Shown in pieces: positions 51,555 to 63,900 of a stretch of DNA of 64,000 nt. Both the position numbers and the translations under genes were made by a program. Below the pieces are notes generated by a model. It saw nothing but the letters and a program-made list of their open reading frames with translations, did not search any database and was not told the origin of the DNA. How positions within the stretch are numbered: position 1 is the first letter of the stretch; every line of letters starts with the position of its first letter. The stretch lies in assembly GCA_008973525.1 (NCBI GenBank), contig WACJ01000347.1:186001-250000 (forward strand). Reading direction: 5' to 3'. The stretch is from Stenopsyche tienmushanensis (lineage: Eukaryota > Arthropoda > Insecta > Trichoptera > Stenopsychidae).

Positions 51555-52690
51555 TCTTCGGTTCCTTTGTCTTTGGATGGGTGCTTCATGCCCACTCATA
51601 AAACCTCAGGGGATCCATGGGTAACAGTCAAACCCTTGAGGTAATGATATTGAGTAAAGGTGCTTGAAAGCAGCCTCGTCGGTTTGCTCATCAAACGCTG
51701 CTGGGGTAGCCCGACTAACATGAGTTAAAGTTGAATGTGGAAATGCTGATCACAGAAGGAACAGAAGGACTCTGTGCAAACAGTCTACTGGCAACGGCTT
51801 TCGTCTGCTCGAATGGTGACTCGTCTCCGTGGCTAAATACTACAAATGACCGAATCAATAGTATCCTTGCAGGAAGCCCTTACAGTCCCTTTCAAATTGA
51901 ACTCGTGGTGGCAGTGATTTTGCTTAGTAGTTCCTTTGTGTTTTAGCGTAACCTCTTTCTTCCTCCTTCAACGCACCTTCGGGTGCATGTAATTTAAAAA
52001 CCGTTCTTCTTGCTGGAATATCACCTCCTTTTGGAAACCGCAGAGTGAAAGAGGTAAATGCCTTGAAGTTCTGCAAGTAATGTTTCTCAGGGGATCAAAG
52101 AGCGGCGGATGACACTCCTGTGTTACTAGTCCAAGGGCACATGGTACGCCGATATCAGCCAAAGCACGCGTTGAAAGAGCTTGGCTCAACTTGGCCAGAG
52201 TCCAAAGAAGAAGTGCGATCAGGGTGGCTGCTGCATACCTCACAGTATCGGAAGATACTATCCTGGCTCTGACTACCATACTGCCAATTGACATGCTCGC
52301 TCAGGAGAAACTGGCCGTACAAAAAGGAGAAACAAAGAAGGCAGCTAGAGAAAATACCATGGCGGTGTGGCATTCTTCATGGGACAGCTCCACAAAAGGT
52401 CTGTGGACATCAACTAATACCAAACCTGGAATTCCCAGTGAGACCCCAAATTCTCGAACGTGAGAGGCGAAGAATATCTTCTGAAGCACCCCCCACTGAA
52501 CAGACAGAATAATCCACATGCTGAATAACTAAAGAGCCTAGGAGGGACACATCGCTGCTACCCTAGTGCAATACTTAACTAGTAGTCGAGTGGCAGCAGA
52601 AGAAAAAGGAGGTTTTAGTGGGTAGAAATCCCACACTACCACAAAATAGTGATGTCTTTTGAAGATTTCCCCCCTTCGGGAAAAAAAATA
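51555..52690 (+). mobile_element. R1-clade non-LTR retrotransposon, rearranged remnant
   Basis: A 5'-region block (ACTCGTCTCCGTGGCTAAAT, shared with 37,280) is followed at 52,190 by the ORF2 connecting region 'MARVQRRSAIRVAAAYLTVS' and 'LTTILPIDMLA', and at 52,610 by the 3' UTR hairpin TAGTGGGTAGAAATCCCACA and an A-rich tail. Most of the reverse transcriptase is missing. There are many frameshifts. Confidence 0.7.
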
Positions 52691-52724
52691 GTCCGACGGC
52701 ACTTGGAACAGACCCCAAAGCAGC

Positions 52725-53060
52725 ACCATGTTTCATCCACGGTTATAAATCAACGCAAAAACTCGGCTTTATTACTGTAAAACATTTGTGATTGAAACAT
52801 CCTCACAATGTTTTTGTTCCATTTGCGAGCAGCACTCTTCTTGCGCACAGCTTTCTCGTGTCCATATTTTGATGTACAGCACTTTTCGAAGTCTTCTAGC
52901 TCGTGCACTTTTATTCGACTGTCATCCAATACCATTTTATGAATTTTCTTCAGCATTTCTGGTGTCGTCATCTTATTTAGTCGACCATTGCGATGTTCAT
53001 CTTGATCTTGCGGTTTTACGTCAGGTTGGGTACTTCCAGGATTATCCTCGTACGTATTAA
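52725..53060 (-). mobile_element. Mariner (irritans-type) N-terminal remnant with end
   Basis: On the minus strand an end (TACGAGGATAATCCTGGAAG) is followed by 'NKMTTPEMLKKIHKMVLDDS', 'KYGHEKAVRKKSAARKWNKN', 'MFYSNKAEFLR' and the first catalytic motif 'VDETW'. It stops next to the A-rich tail of the R1-clade remnant. An internal deletion removes the second helix-turn-helix. Confidence 0.75.
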
Positions 53061-54140
53061 AAAAATGCCAAAATGTTTCTAGACGGTTTCATGGAATAAA
53101 GTGACAAATTTGGATGGAACTTAGAGATTTATTTTTAGCGTATGATTCCTGCTTTATGAAGCCGCATAGAATGCGTTTAATCATTGATAACGCAGTATCG
53201 TGTTTACCATTATTTCCCTCGGTTAGATTAAGCAAAATTGAGTATTTTGTTTGAACAACTGCCTCTTAAATCTGTAGAGTGGTTAATGCAATCCTCGCGT
53301 AAATGGATAAAAGCATTTTTATGTAATGTTATAATGGCAATAATCTGATCAAAATTCGTGAACATCTACAATTTAATACACCTAGGACCATTTTTAAAAT
53401 TTTTGACAATTTGTATGTTGAATTATTGTATATTCGAATGATGTTGAACCGCTTGCAGTTTTTATCATTTAATCGCTAACGTTAACCTCTATTTCTTCTG
53501 ACCTTTATTGTTACTTTATGCAATATATTTCCAAAGAAAAGTGCGACTTTATAAAGTCGATGGCATCTACATCATTTTTAACACATCCACATGAAAAATA
53601 CTATTAAGCTCTCGTCTAATGTTATGAAATATTAAATGACATCTTTTACAAATCTATGCATGATATTTCCAGTATTTTTAATGTGTCAGAATGTCCTTAT
53701 TTTAGATTTTATACTTTTGTATATTTTGATATTGGAATTTTATATAAGTGATTCAAGAATAATGTTTTTGTATACTACTTAATTTATACGGGTTAATCAA
53801 TTATTTTTAATATTCAATAAATTTTCGATGAATCAATTGAAAATTTTATTTGGGTGGAATTTATTTATGCGTTGTTTGCATATATACAAAGATAATGACT
53901 TTTTTAATTAGCACGTCTATAAAAGTACTTTCTATGTACTTCTGTTTGAATGCAATTTATGTGTTATTATTTTATCTATGATTTTGACTAACTTAATAGA
54001 AATTTATCACTGCGAGAATTGCACTTTACTAATTATTATTATTTTTATTCATAACACTGACAATACAAGATTGCATATCTCTAAATTTTAATATCATTCT
54101 CTATCTCTTCACATTTAAACTTGCTTATAGACATATGTAC
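53061..54140. other. AT-rich intergenic DNA
   Basis: No gene or repeat is recognised. Confidence 0.4.
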
Positions 54141-54149
54141 GGTAAAGTG

Positions 54150-54310
54150 TCGTCAATGTAAAATGCAGGATCATTGTATAACAACCACTTGTCGTCTCCA
54201 TTTACATTTCGCTACAAAAACGGATTCATACCGAGACGGAAGAGATGCACAGATTGTACGCCGTAGATCGAGTGTCATCTGCGACAATTCGTGGCGTTCT
54301 TAAAAATATA
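54150..54310 (-). mobile_element. Mariner-like fragment
   Basis: CGCTACAAAAACGGATTCAT, then GATGCACAGATTGTACGCCG and TAGATCGAGTGTCATCTGCG, matches 47,020-47,105. It is a second copy of part of that antisense mariner. Confidence 0.5.
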
Positions 54311-54919
54311 AATTTCAATTGCGGGTGCATCATATGAATTCCAAGTAGGCGTACAAAATAAAATAAAAATGTCGCAAATTTATATTGTCAGAGTTATAGA
54401 AATATGCTTGGCTAAAATTGATTATAATTATCAGTTGATTAATTTTTTTATTGCTGAATCACATTTGCTCTGTAGTCAATCAGACATTTTTTAAATCAGA
54501 TATAATGTGATTACTTGATTGTTCAATTCAGTGGTAGTCAACTTTATTATTTCTACCGCCCGCATTTGTGTCTTTGCAAATAGTAAATTTTGTCTTATAA
54601 AAGTACATATAAGGCGTATCGAAATTACGTTTAATTATTCATTAATGAGGTCCTTGAAGCTAATGCTGCGAAACTATATCTGGTTCAATTTTCATAGTGA
54701 ACCAATGAAAGGTCTTTTCTTTTGGAAATATTCGGAGGGTTTTTCTGTTTAAGGCGGGGAAACATATTTCCCTGCAAATACTTGCAGCAGCCGCAGTGGA
54801 GCAGGAGAACGTTCCCTGTAACACCTCCTGATTACTTCGTCAGAGTTATAAAAATTACTTTTAACGTTGTTTTTTTGCTCCATTTTGTATGCCATATTGA
54901 GCCTAACCCTTTCGAGTTT

Positions 54920-55740
54920 TTAATGCGTCCACTCATATTGAGTCCTTGAGTGACTTTTGGAACCGAGTCCAAAGCTCCGCACAAAGACGCTAGGGTTGAA
55001 TATTGAGACTTGATATCAGAGCTTCTTGATTGAATTCGTGTCCGGAGATAGAGCAGGCCAAGGGAGGACCTATTATTTTCCTCCATCCACTTTTTGACGG
55101 AACGGGCAGTGTGCTTGGGGTCTCCATCGTTTTGGAATATAATACATTCTTTGTGTAATCCATAAAATTGTTTGTTCAAACTGTTTCTTCCAAGTCGCTT
55201 TCCTGAATGCTTTTATAGAGTTCCTGGTCCAGTTGGTTGAGTTGACTTGTTCTCAGGACTTCTTCCGGTCTTGAACCAGCTTCACTGCAAACCATCCAAT
55301 AGGATATGGTTGACTTTCGTTTCATCTAACCAGATAACCCATCTCCAATCCTCTAAATGTCCAGTTGATATAGGTTTTTGCAAAATTCAAGCCTCTTCCG
55401 GTTATAGTGTGAAGTTAGAAGTGGCTTTTTATCCTTTTTAACGGAGAAATAACCAGCAGACTTGAGTACCCTTGTCATTAGACCGATATCTACTTGGAGA
55501 AATTCCTTGACTTGAGCCGCAATCTGCACTGTGTTATCAACTAGAATTTGGTCCGCCACCCGACACACTTGACGGATGGCACGCTTTATCAACTTCCACC
55601 TTTTTTCTTTGGACAAACATCAGACAAGCCCTTGCAAATAATACTGATGAAGCCATCGCTGACTCCCGTACAGTCAATGATGGCTCGGTAGGGCGTATTG
55701 GAACGCAGCAAGGTCTCGTCCTTTGGTCTATCCTTCTTTC
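54920..55740 (-). mobile_element. Tc1-like transposase pseudogene
   Basis: On the minus strand, frames read a DNA-binding part ('MSKEKRWKLIKRAIRQVCRV', 'AAQVKEFLQVDIGLMTRVLK'), 'KPLLTSHYNRKRLEFCKN', the first-Asp motif 'DWRWVIWLDETKVNHIL', and 'ECIIFQNDGDPKHTARSVKK' with the second Asp. The third-residue region ('SPDLNPIEH' in the family) is degraded. At least two frameshifts are present. The family and domain order fit Tc1. Confidence 0.8.
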
Positions 55741-56980
55741 ATCATATTTAATTTTTAGCAGTTCTTCTTAATCTTCGTTCAAAATATCTTTAAATTATTT
55801 TTCCATATTCAATTTAAGTTCATTAAGACTATTGAATCTTTAAATAAGATATAACAGCGTAACACTCTGCCGTCCGTCATGAAAGCCCATTTATAGGCGG
55901 TAGGGATCAGGTTGACTACCACTGGTCTAATTTAATGTTTTTCTTGTATATTAGCACTGATAATTATAGTTGAATATTTTTTTTTCAGTACATAAATAAT
56001 ATCTTCGATAAAAAAATTATATGATGCCATTTCAAAGAGTTTGTTACCGAGTGTGAATGTGAAGACAGTAACCAAAACAGTATTAAATTGTTTTCAACAA
56101 TAATCAAATGTGAAATTGATTTCGGCTTCATCTACTATAGTGATTAGTGCAATTGTCCGAGATGAAAGATATTTTGTATTTATAAAGAAAAATCTATAAT
56201 ACAAGGTGATATGTATACAAATAAAAGTTGTTTTCTTTTTCTCTTGTGTTTTATTCATTTATTTACAGGGACCATTTCAATAGATATCTATTAAACTGTA
56301 CACCAAAAATTTAACAAAAAAAAACATACTCTAAATATAATCGGACCAATACATTCTCTTCGGCGATCCTATATATTTTTTACGTCAACAAAGTGCAATG
56401 TATCGGATAATAGAAAAATAAATTGAAATTGAGTATTGTTTTTTAAAATTTAAATACACTTGAAACTGAAAAAAAATCTAGGCGTCTTTTAAACTAGGCA
56501 GTTTTCTGATGCAGAAAACTCAAAGCACATAAAAAAAATAATTCTACATCGGATAAAACATCACTAAAATTATACATGAAGTTTCCAAAATCCACAATTT
56601 ATTTAATTCTCCACAATGAAAAAATCTCATCAATGCTCGTGCGATTTTATTCCGCCCAAACATTGATAAAATTCCTCTACGAATACAAATAAACGTCTTG
56701 AAAATCATTTATAAATTTGTGCTACTTTTGATAAGAGTACCATTTCGGCAAATGCTCATAAATACCCCCATTAACGAATCACTTTTTAAAGGATGACGAT
56801 ATTTACTTTATTTAAAATTTAGTGCCATACACTGAATTTACAGATTAATTTATAAATGACAGTACGCATCAACGTATAAGGTGCGTATTAAATTCAGGAC
56901 GCTTTCAATAAACATGCAACATCTCTGAGATAATCGATAAAATTGTCCGTTTAAAAAAATATTGAATTCACAATGTTTTG
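55741..56980. other. AT-rich intergenic DNA
   Basis: No gene or repeat is recognised. Confidence 0.4.
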
Positions 56981-56985
56981 TTTAA

Positions 56986-57066
56986 CCCTTCGAAGAGCGC
57001 GCACTCGCATGTCACGTACACGATCCGGGCAATGCTCGGACTACTATTAACGTACTAATCGAAGGG
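56986..57066. mobile_element. Tiny palindromic TTAA MITE, 81 bp
   Basis: TTAA at 56,982-56,985 and 57,067-57,070 flanks CCCTTCGAAGAGCGCG and the complement of CCCTTCGATTAGTACG. The interior is GC-richer than its surroundings and non-coding. Confidence 0.7.
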
Positions 57067-58010
57067 TTAAATACTCTCGATCGAATTATCAACGCCAAAG
57101 TATACAATTATTAATTAATTATTAAGACATAAAATTACTTCATTTTTAAAATGATTTTTCTCATTCGTTAAAATAAAAGATTTACATTTAATTTAAGATG
57201 TATTTACATTTTTTCATGATTATCTGCTTCCGACGATCAATTCATAAATAAAATGTCTTGTCATGTTAATATCTGGGGTTGTTATCAAATACAATTTTTA
57301 TTAACAGCGTTGATAATCAAACTTTTTTATCTGAACATTACAACTGACACAAAATCATAGTAGTGAAGAATTGCTGATTTCATGCAAGGATAAAAGTAAT
57401 TTATGAGCCACGTTATTATTGCATTTGTCAAGAAATAGTAAACACATCATTATACTTAATGTTCCGCATGTGCTAATCGAAGCGTTAATTATGTTTCTCT
57501 TAAAAATACCGAAGTCAACATAAAATGTCTTTATTTAATTTCAAGTATAAACAAATACAAAAGTAACACATTAAGAAGTTTATAATTTTTTTATAATAAC
57601 AAGTTATTATCAACAAGATTACATATGATTTTTTTAAAAATAATCAATAATTTTGAACGAATGCCATCATTCCGTACGGTCAAATGATCCCACTCTCATT
57701 GAATAGATTGCGTACGTCACAGCGCGGCAAATATTCAAAACTATCTATTTTTGAATCTGATTCAACATTAAAACGAAAGAAAATAAATTATTGTCACATG
57801 ATTAACGCATAGTGTTCCGAATACATAAAAATCACCATACGTCTTAACAAGTGAAATCACATTCTTTGGTTAAATCCAAATTTATAAAAAAAAAAAAACA
57901 AAAATTTACAAAGACGTAACTTAGAGAAGAAACATTTAAACAGATAATTACGAGTGAAAATATTGATATAAAAAATAAATAATAAAAAAAAACTTTATTT
58001 AGCAATTATA

Positions 58011-58500
58011 CAAGGCGCATCCCAAAAGTCATGAAATATATTTTTTTGCCGCACTCCTATTTATCGCAATGTATTCGAACCGCTTGGATGAGATGGGGGG
58101 GACCCTTTGCTTTACAGCGGACCAAAGTTCAGTCTGCTGCGAGCATAAATAGAATCAGGATAGCTGATTTAGTGCATCAGGATGAGCAAATCCAAAGTAA
58201 AAATCGAGGGTGTGATCCACAGAGTTTATACCTAAAGAACAGACCCTCAATGCTGTTCATTGTGTGATCTGTAATCAATGGACGTTGTTTTGACAGCATT
58301 TAGGTTATCCAAGCGGTCGTGACGACAGCTCTGAAGGAGATTCCCATCGAGGTCTTCCAGAGGACGTACCGGACATCGGAGAGTCGGTGGAAAAAATGTG
58401 TAGATGCTCGCGGAGAGTACTTTGAAGAATATTATCGTATTGTATCGTCGATAAATCCGTTTAAAAAAAATATATTTCACGACTTTTGGGATACACCTTT
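58011..58500 (+). mobile_element. Deleted mariner-like element, 490 bp
   Basis: It is flanked by TA on both sides. Ends CAAGGCGCATCCCAAAAGTC and (reverse complement) AAAGGTGTATCCCAAAAGTC continue similar for about 40 bp. The interior reads a transposase C-terminus, 'TALKEIPIEVFQRTYRTSES' and 'WKKCVDARGEYFEEYY', matching the usual mariner 'C..GE.FE' end. The catalytic region is missing. Confidence 0.8.
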
Positions 58501-58919
58501 TACGAGTTCGATGTTGTTAATTTTCATCCTACAAAAAAACAATCATAGAAATAACGTAGAATTACGAATAATATATACAAATGTGCAGATGAATCGAAAA
58601 GCAAAATACGAAAATGAACATCGCTCCAACATGAATGCATCAATACATAATGACGTTCAAGTCGTCGATTTGCTTTCGAAAGAGACTGCAACGTATGATC
58701 CACAAAAGTTTATAAATTCCACCCGATTATTACATTCTGAATCGTACGCGATACGATATGATAAATTGAAATTCCGTCCAATCCAAAGTATTGAGTCTGT
58801 TAATTTTAATCGTGCGGCATTCGGAAAAATCAACACAACCAAAAAAAAAAAAAAAATAGAGATGAATGGTTCGCTTCTTAGTCTATACAAAACTACATCA
58901 ACTTAAAGTATTACTTTAT

Positions 58920-60840
58920 CTTCAAAAAACGACACAGTCGACGTGACCACATCGAGGATAAACAACAAATGACTATGGTCGTGTCTTATTATTACTCTCG
59001 TAAATTTTAACGCCTGTAAAAAATAAAATCAATATATATTCCTTTTAATATATACACATTTATCGAATACAAATTTCAAAGATCCGTAATTACTTATCGT
59101 TTGCAAACACAACGCAATGAACGCGAATAAATTAATTCGTTTCTATTTAAACCCTAACGGATGCGAGGGCCTCGCGGATAAATCCTCAAATCAAAAACGT
59201 TTCACGATTAAAATTCGGCGTCGAACATTCGTTTTTCAATGATGATTTTATTTCAACTAGCCCGGTGTTTTTGAAACGACGAACGGCTCCGTCGTACCTT
59301 TGTAAATTAAACGTGCACCTATTTAACTATAATTTTTGCACTACCATGAAGTTTCGTTAAAGCTGCACATCAACGTTTGAAGCCTCGAAGCGGGACGTCT
59401 CTAACTCGAATACCGACAGTTTGACGCGGTGCGCAATTTTTAGTTATTGAAAACGCTCACGATAGACGCGTTTAAATCGGAAACAAGCTCCGTTCTATAG
59501 ATTCGCTATCACCGAAAAACAATAATTTAGACCTTTGTATAAAATGATTTGTGGCGGAAACCGCACCAAATCAATTTGAATGCGAGCCGTCGATGTTCGT
59601 TAAATTTTACAATTTGTTCAAGATGACAATTTAATCCAATATATTAAAAATGAAAATTCTTACATATTGTATTTTTAGACACGACGTGCCGCGGGAATAG
59701 ACATACCGTAATATTTACCTATAAAATGTAAGAAAATGGTTAAGTTTCATATCAATATTACTTAATTTTTTTAAAGTGAATACTTGCAAATTTACAAGTA
59801 ATTCCACTTCATATCATCAATTGAGGGCAAACAAAAGTCATATCTGAAATAATTTTCTATTAAATTTAATTTTTAAACCTATTTTTTTTTAAATTCAATT
59901 CTATTATAATTTATAGTGTTTTATCGATTAGCATTTGTACTATTCATATAAAATACGGGATACGTACAGAATTAAATATTGCCATTTTATAACCGAGTTT
60001 CCGTATAAATTTCATTTAAAAAAATGGGTCGACTATTACAGCACGATATTAAAAACTTTCTAATTCAAACGAGCTAAACATTTGGGTAAAAAAAAAATAA
60101 ACAAATCATCCATTAAAATCTAAAGTAATGTTTGGAATTGCTCAAATTAATAGTCAAACGAGCACTCGTTAAAAAATACTAATTGCGACTACAATCTGTC
60201 GTACAAAAATATGTTATTTGAATAAAAATGTAAAAATAAAATTGCACACATTAAATAAGATTAGTTCACAAAATATTCAATTTTTTTAAATTTCCATCAA
60301 CGTAACGAACAATCAGATGTAAAAAGTATTTCAACAAAATCACCATGACGAAGACTTGACATTAAAAAAAAAAAACCTTCAATCGCTATTTGGTCTTATC
60401 GTCGGTGCAGGCAAAAAATGCATTTTGAGTCGGTGAATCTTTTAAAACATAAGTCTCAATCGAACACAACATACAAGTGTGTATATGATTGATGTTCACC
60501 CTTCAAAGATATATCAAAGCACACAATTTTACATAGGATAGCGTCCGGCGCTGTAAACCGTCCACCATTCTGTCATTTCACTATTTCACAATTAATGTAA
60601 CAAGAGATCATTTGTATACAAATAGACTAAATATATTATTGAGAAACTGTTTAAATTACAGTTGTTTCTGTCACATGTATCATCAGAAGAGACAACTGGC
60701 GGCGGATTTTGCTATGCCTATATTCACCACATCTGCTCTCCTGAATAAAATAAAAAAACGCTTAAAACGTGAATGAATCAATTATATAAATCTAATAACG
60801 AATAAAATTTACTTGGTCCAGCAGACGGGCTCCGCGCGTG
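58920..60840. other. Non-coding DNA, includes Dullard 3' UTR
   Basis: No gene is recognised. 59,100-59,600 is less AT-rich and repeat-free. The part next to 60,841 must contain the 3' UTR of the minus-strand Dullard gene. Confidence 0.4.
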
Positions 60841-60986
60841 CTACCAAAGACGATGGAGATGCAAATTACGACTTAGCACGGAACGAACATCATGTGTGAA
60901 ACGTAATGCGTCTAACATAGGCAATAGATTCAAAAGAGCCATATCCATTGGATCTGAGAACCATGATTTTATAGGTATTGCGTTAT
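60841..60986 (-). CDS. Dullard: Dullard last exon (stop TAG)
   Basis: It encodes '[20 protein letters not shown]' through the conserved C-terminus '[11 protein letters not shown]'. Confidence 0.95.
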
Positions 60987-63900
60987 CTGAAAAACAAAAT
61001 CAAATCAATAAGAACATCCTAACAAACGATCGGAAAAAAATAAATGCGTTCATAAATTACCTGGATAGCCCCTGTATGCACCGGGGGAGTTGTCTAAGAT
61101 AAATATCCTGTTGAGATCGCGACAAATCGAAGACAGGTCTTTTGTATATGTACCCTGATCTGGCGTACAATGCTGTCTGTATGATAAAAACAATTCATTT
61201 AATTTCCGATTCAGAATAAGTTTATAAAGCAATTATTTAATTTCAATATTAAATACCTATAATAACGTTGAGTTAAAACTCCCCTTCCACCGTCAAGTTT
61301 ATCCGCTACAGCTGCACCGTAAATTTCCATTGATGCAGTAAACACCACTAAGTCATACCATTGTGAAACCTAAAATTTGTTAGCAATAATTAGTATACAT
61401 TTGGACAAAATTTGTATACATTTTATTTTATTTATTGAATGTTGAAGTTCAAACAATAAATAAGATGTGTCCCAAAAGTTATGAAATATATATTTTTTTA
61501 AAATACAGTGGACCTCAGGTTACAAGTTTAATTCATTCCGGAATTTCAACACCCTGCTGAAATGAACCATTGCAACATAAATGAATGTATGAATAGCTGC
61601 TGCTTTATCTGGATGATTTTCTTCCATAAATGTTTGTAACTTTACACTACACATTGAAATATGAGCTCTAATCTCTGCTGTCGACAGTTTATTTTTCTCC
61701 CTCTCCTCTTCTTCCGGTCCCGACAGAGCCTCCTTTTAGTTAACGGTGTTGTTGTTCATGTGACTCCTTCAATTTGTTGATGCTGAAGTCCTCGCTATGA
61801 TCTGCAACGAGTTCTTCGATGTCAAATTCATTTACCTCGAGACCTAGAGGGGACACAATTTCTTCAACAGGCTCCTTTTCACTTGTAAACCCCTCGAAGT
61901 CTTATTCTAAAACCATCTCAGGCCACAAGTTTCTCCATGCGTTGTTCAGTATTCTTCTAGAGACACTTTGCCATGCTGCATCGGCGAGTTTCAGGCACAC
62001 AAATATTACTCTGAACTCTCTCGGTGTGCGCATTATCCATAATTAGCATGACTTTCAGAGGAAGATTATTATCCAACAGGTATTTTTTATCTAGGACTAG
62101 CATCAGAATCTATCCATTCGATAATTCTTCGTCGGTCCATGTCCTGCTGTTTGATCTCCACATAACAGGCAGCCTGTCCTTTCGCACATTGCACTTCTTG
62201 AATGCTCGTAGGTTCTCCGAAAAGTTAACAAGAGGCTTTATCTTCTTGTCACCACTGGCATTCGCACAAAAGAGGAATGTTAGACGGTATTTCATCGGTT
62301 TATGACCTGGTAACTTAGTTCAATGGGACTCCAAACACGTTTGCTTGTGCGACTCATAAGCAGGAACGCTCATAAGACAAGGTTCCACTGTTTTGTTAAT
62401 ATTCTTCAAAGTATTCTCCATGAGCATCTACACATTTTTTCCACGGACTCTCCCATGGCCGATATGCCGTCTTGAAAGCCTCAACGGGAACCTCCTTCAG
62501 AGCTAGGTCAGGACTGCGGTAGCATTGTCACGTTGTGTTTCACCAGGAACGCCTTAATGCGCAGAGACGTGTGATGTCCTTTATCCTCAATCTTTCCAAA
62601 ACATCCATGCAGTAGGCAGCGTTTAAATTCTTAATGGACCACATGCTTGGTGACAAAAAATACAATCAACATTATTTTCACTTTGGATTTGCTCATTCTG
62701 GCCTTCTTTAGATTTGGAAACACCGAGGTGTGCCATTCGGCACTTTGGCGCTTCGTAGACTTCCGTAAGCAATTTCATGAATTGACGATTTCAACGTTGT
62801 CGTCCAGCGTGTGGTAATTTTTATTGACGCTTTCATGTTGGAGCGATAATTGTTTTATCGTAGGATGAAAATTAGCAACATCGAACTCATACAAGGTGTA
62901 TCCCAAAAGTCGCGAAAGATTTTTTTAAACAGATTTATCGACGATACAATGAGGTGAATATATGATACAGACAGAATTAATGTAATCCCTTCTTATGAAT
63001 GGATATTAAAGAGGCCCTAGTTCTGCAGTGGACTAGGTTTGTGGTTGCACTATGATGATGATATGAGATGTAAATATTCAAGCACCAAGAATAAACATCG
63101 TTTTTATAACTATTTTAATGTAGTTAACCCACCCCAACCCTCTTCCCCGAAATAACACTTGAATTTACTGAAGGAAATTATAATTTGGATCAATAAATGT
63201 TTGATTATTTTTAATTTTTCCAATACACCTATCGTGAAATTTGGCAATAACGCAAACAATACAAACATTTATTTTTAGATATTGCAATCAGCTGTTTTTG
63301 AAGGAATTTTATTGCTATACAATAGGTATAAAAGTAATTTTATTTAGTATATAAAATCATATCTAGTAGACTTATCACTATTGATAATGCAATTTCGCAT
63401 GTAAATAAACATTGCTGTGTAGAAAATGTTGGGCAATACACAACCTATCATTAACAAACAGAAACTGATAAAATATAAAGTAGATAAGAAATGACATTAG
63501 CAATACAAATTATGACAATCCCATTCATTAATATTTACTTACTAGCACTATGATGGTGCATAATACTTTCAATTAAAACAAATTTAATTTAATCTCTCAA
63601 ATTATTTGATAAAACTTATATATATAAATTATTTGCATAGACGATAAACATTTAATTTGATAATCCGGATGATATAGCATAAAAATAAAGCATTACTATA
63701 TTGAACTTTAAAACGGCTCTTATAAAAAATAGAAAACAAAAACACCATAAATTAATCAACGTCTCCGATAATAGATGATAAAATTTAGCTTTAAATTAAG
63801 ACGAGTGATTAATTCACGGCTTTCGATTGATACTCACTGTGTCCAAAAAGTAATCGACGTGTGGGCGTTTATGCACAAAAAATTTGACAGGATGCTTGTC

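Noticed and set aside
58319..58906. 195-residue open frame
   Set aside because: The first 55 residues are the transposase C-terminus of the 58,011 element read through its end; the rest is flanking sequence and ends in a poly-Lys run from an A tract.
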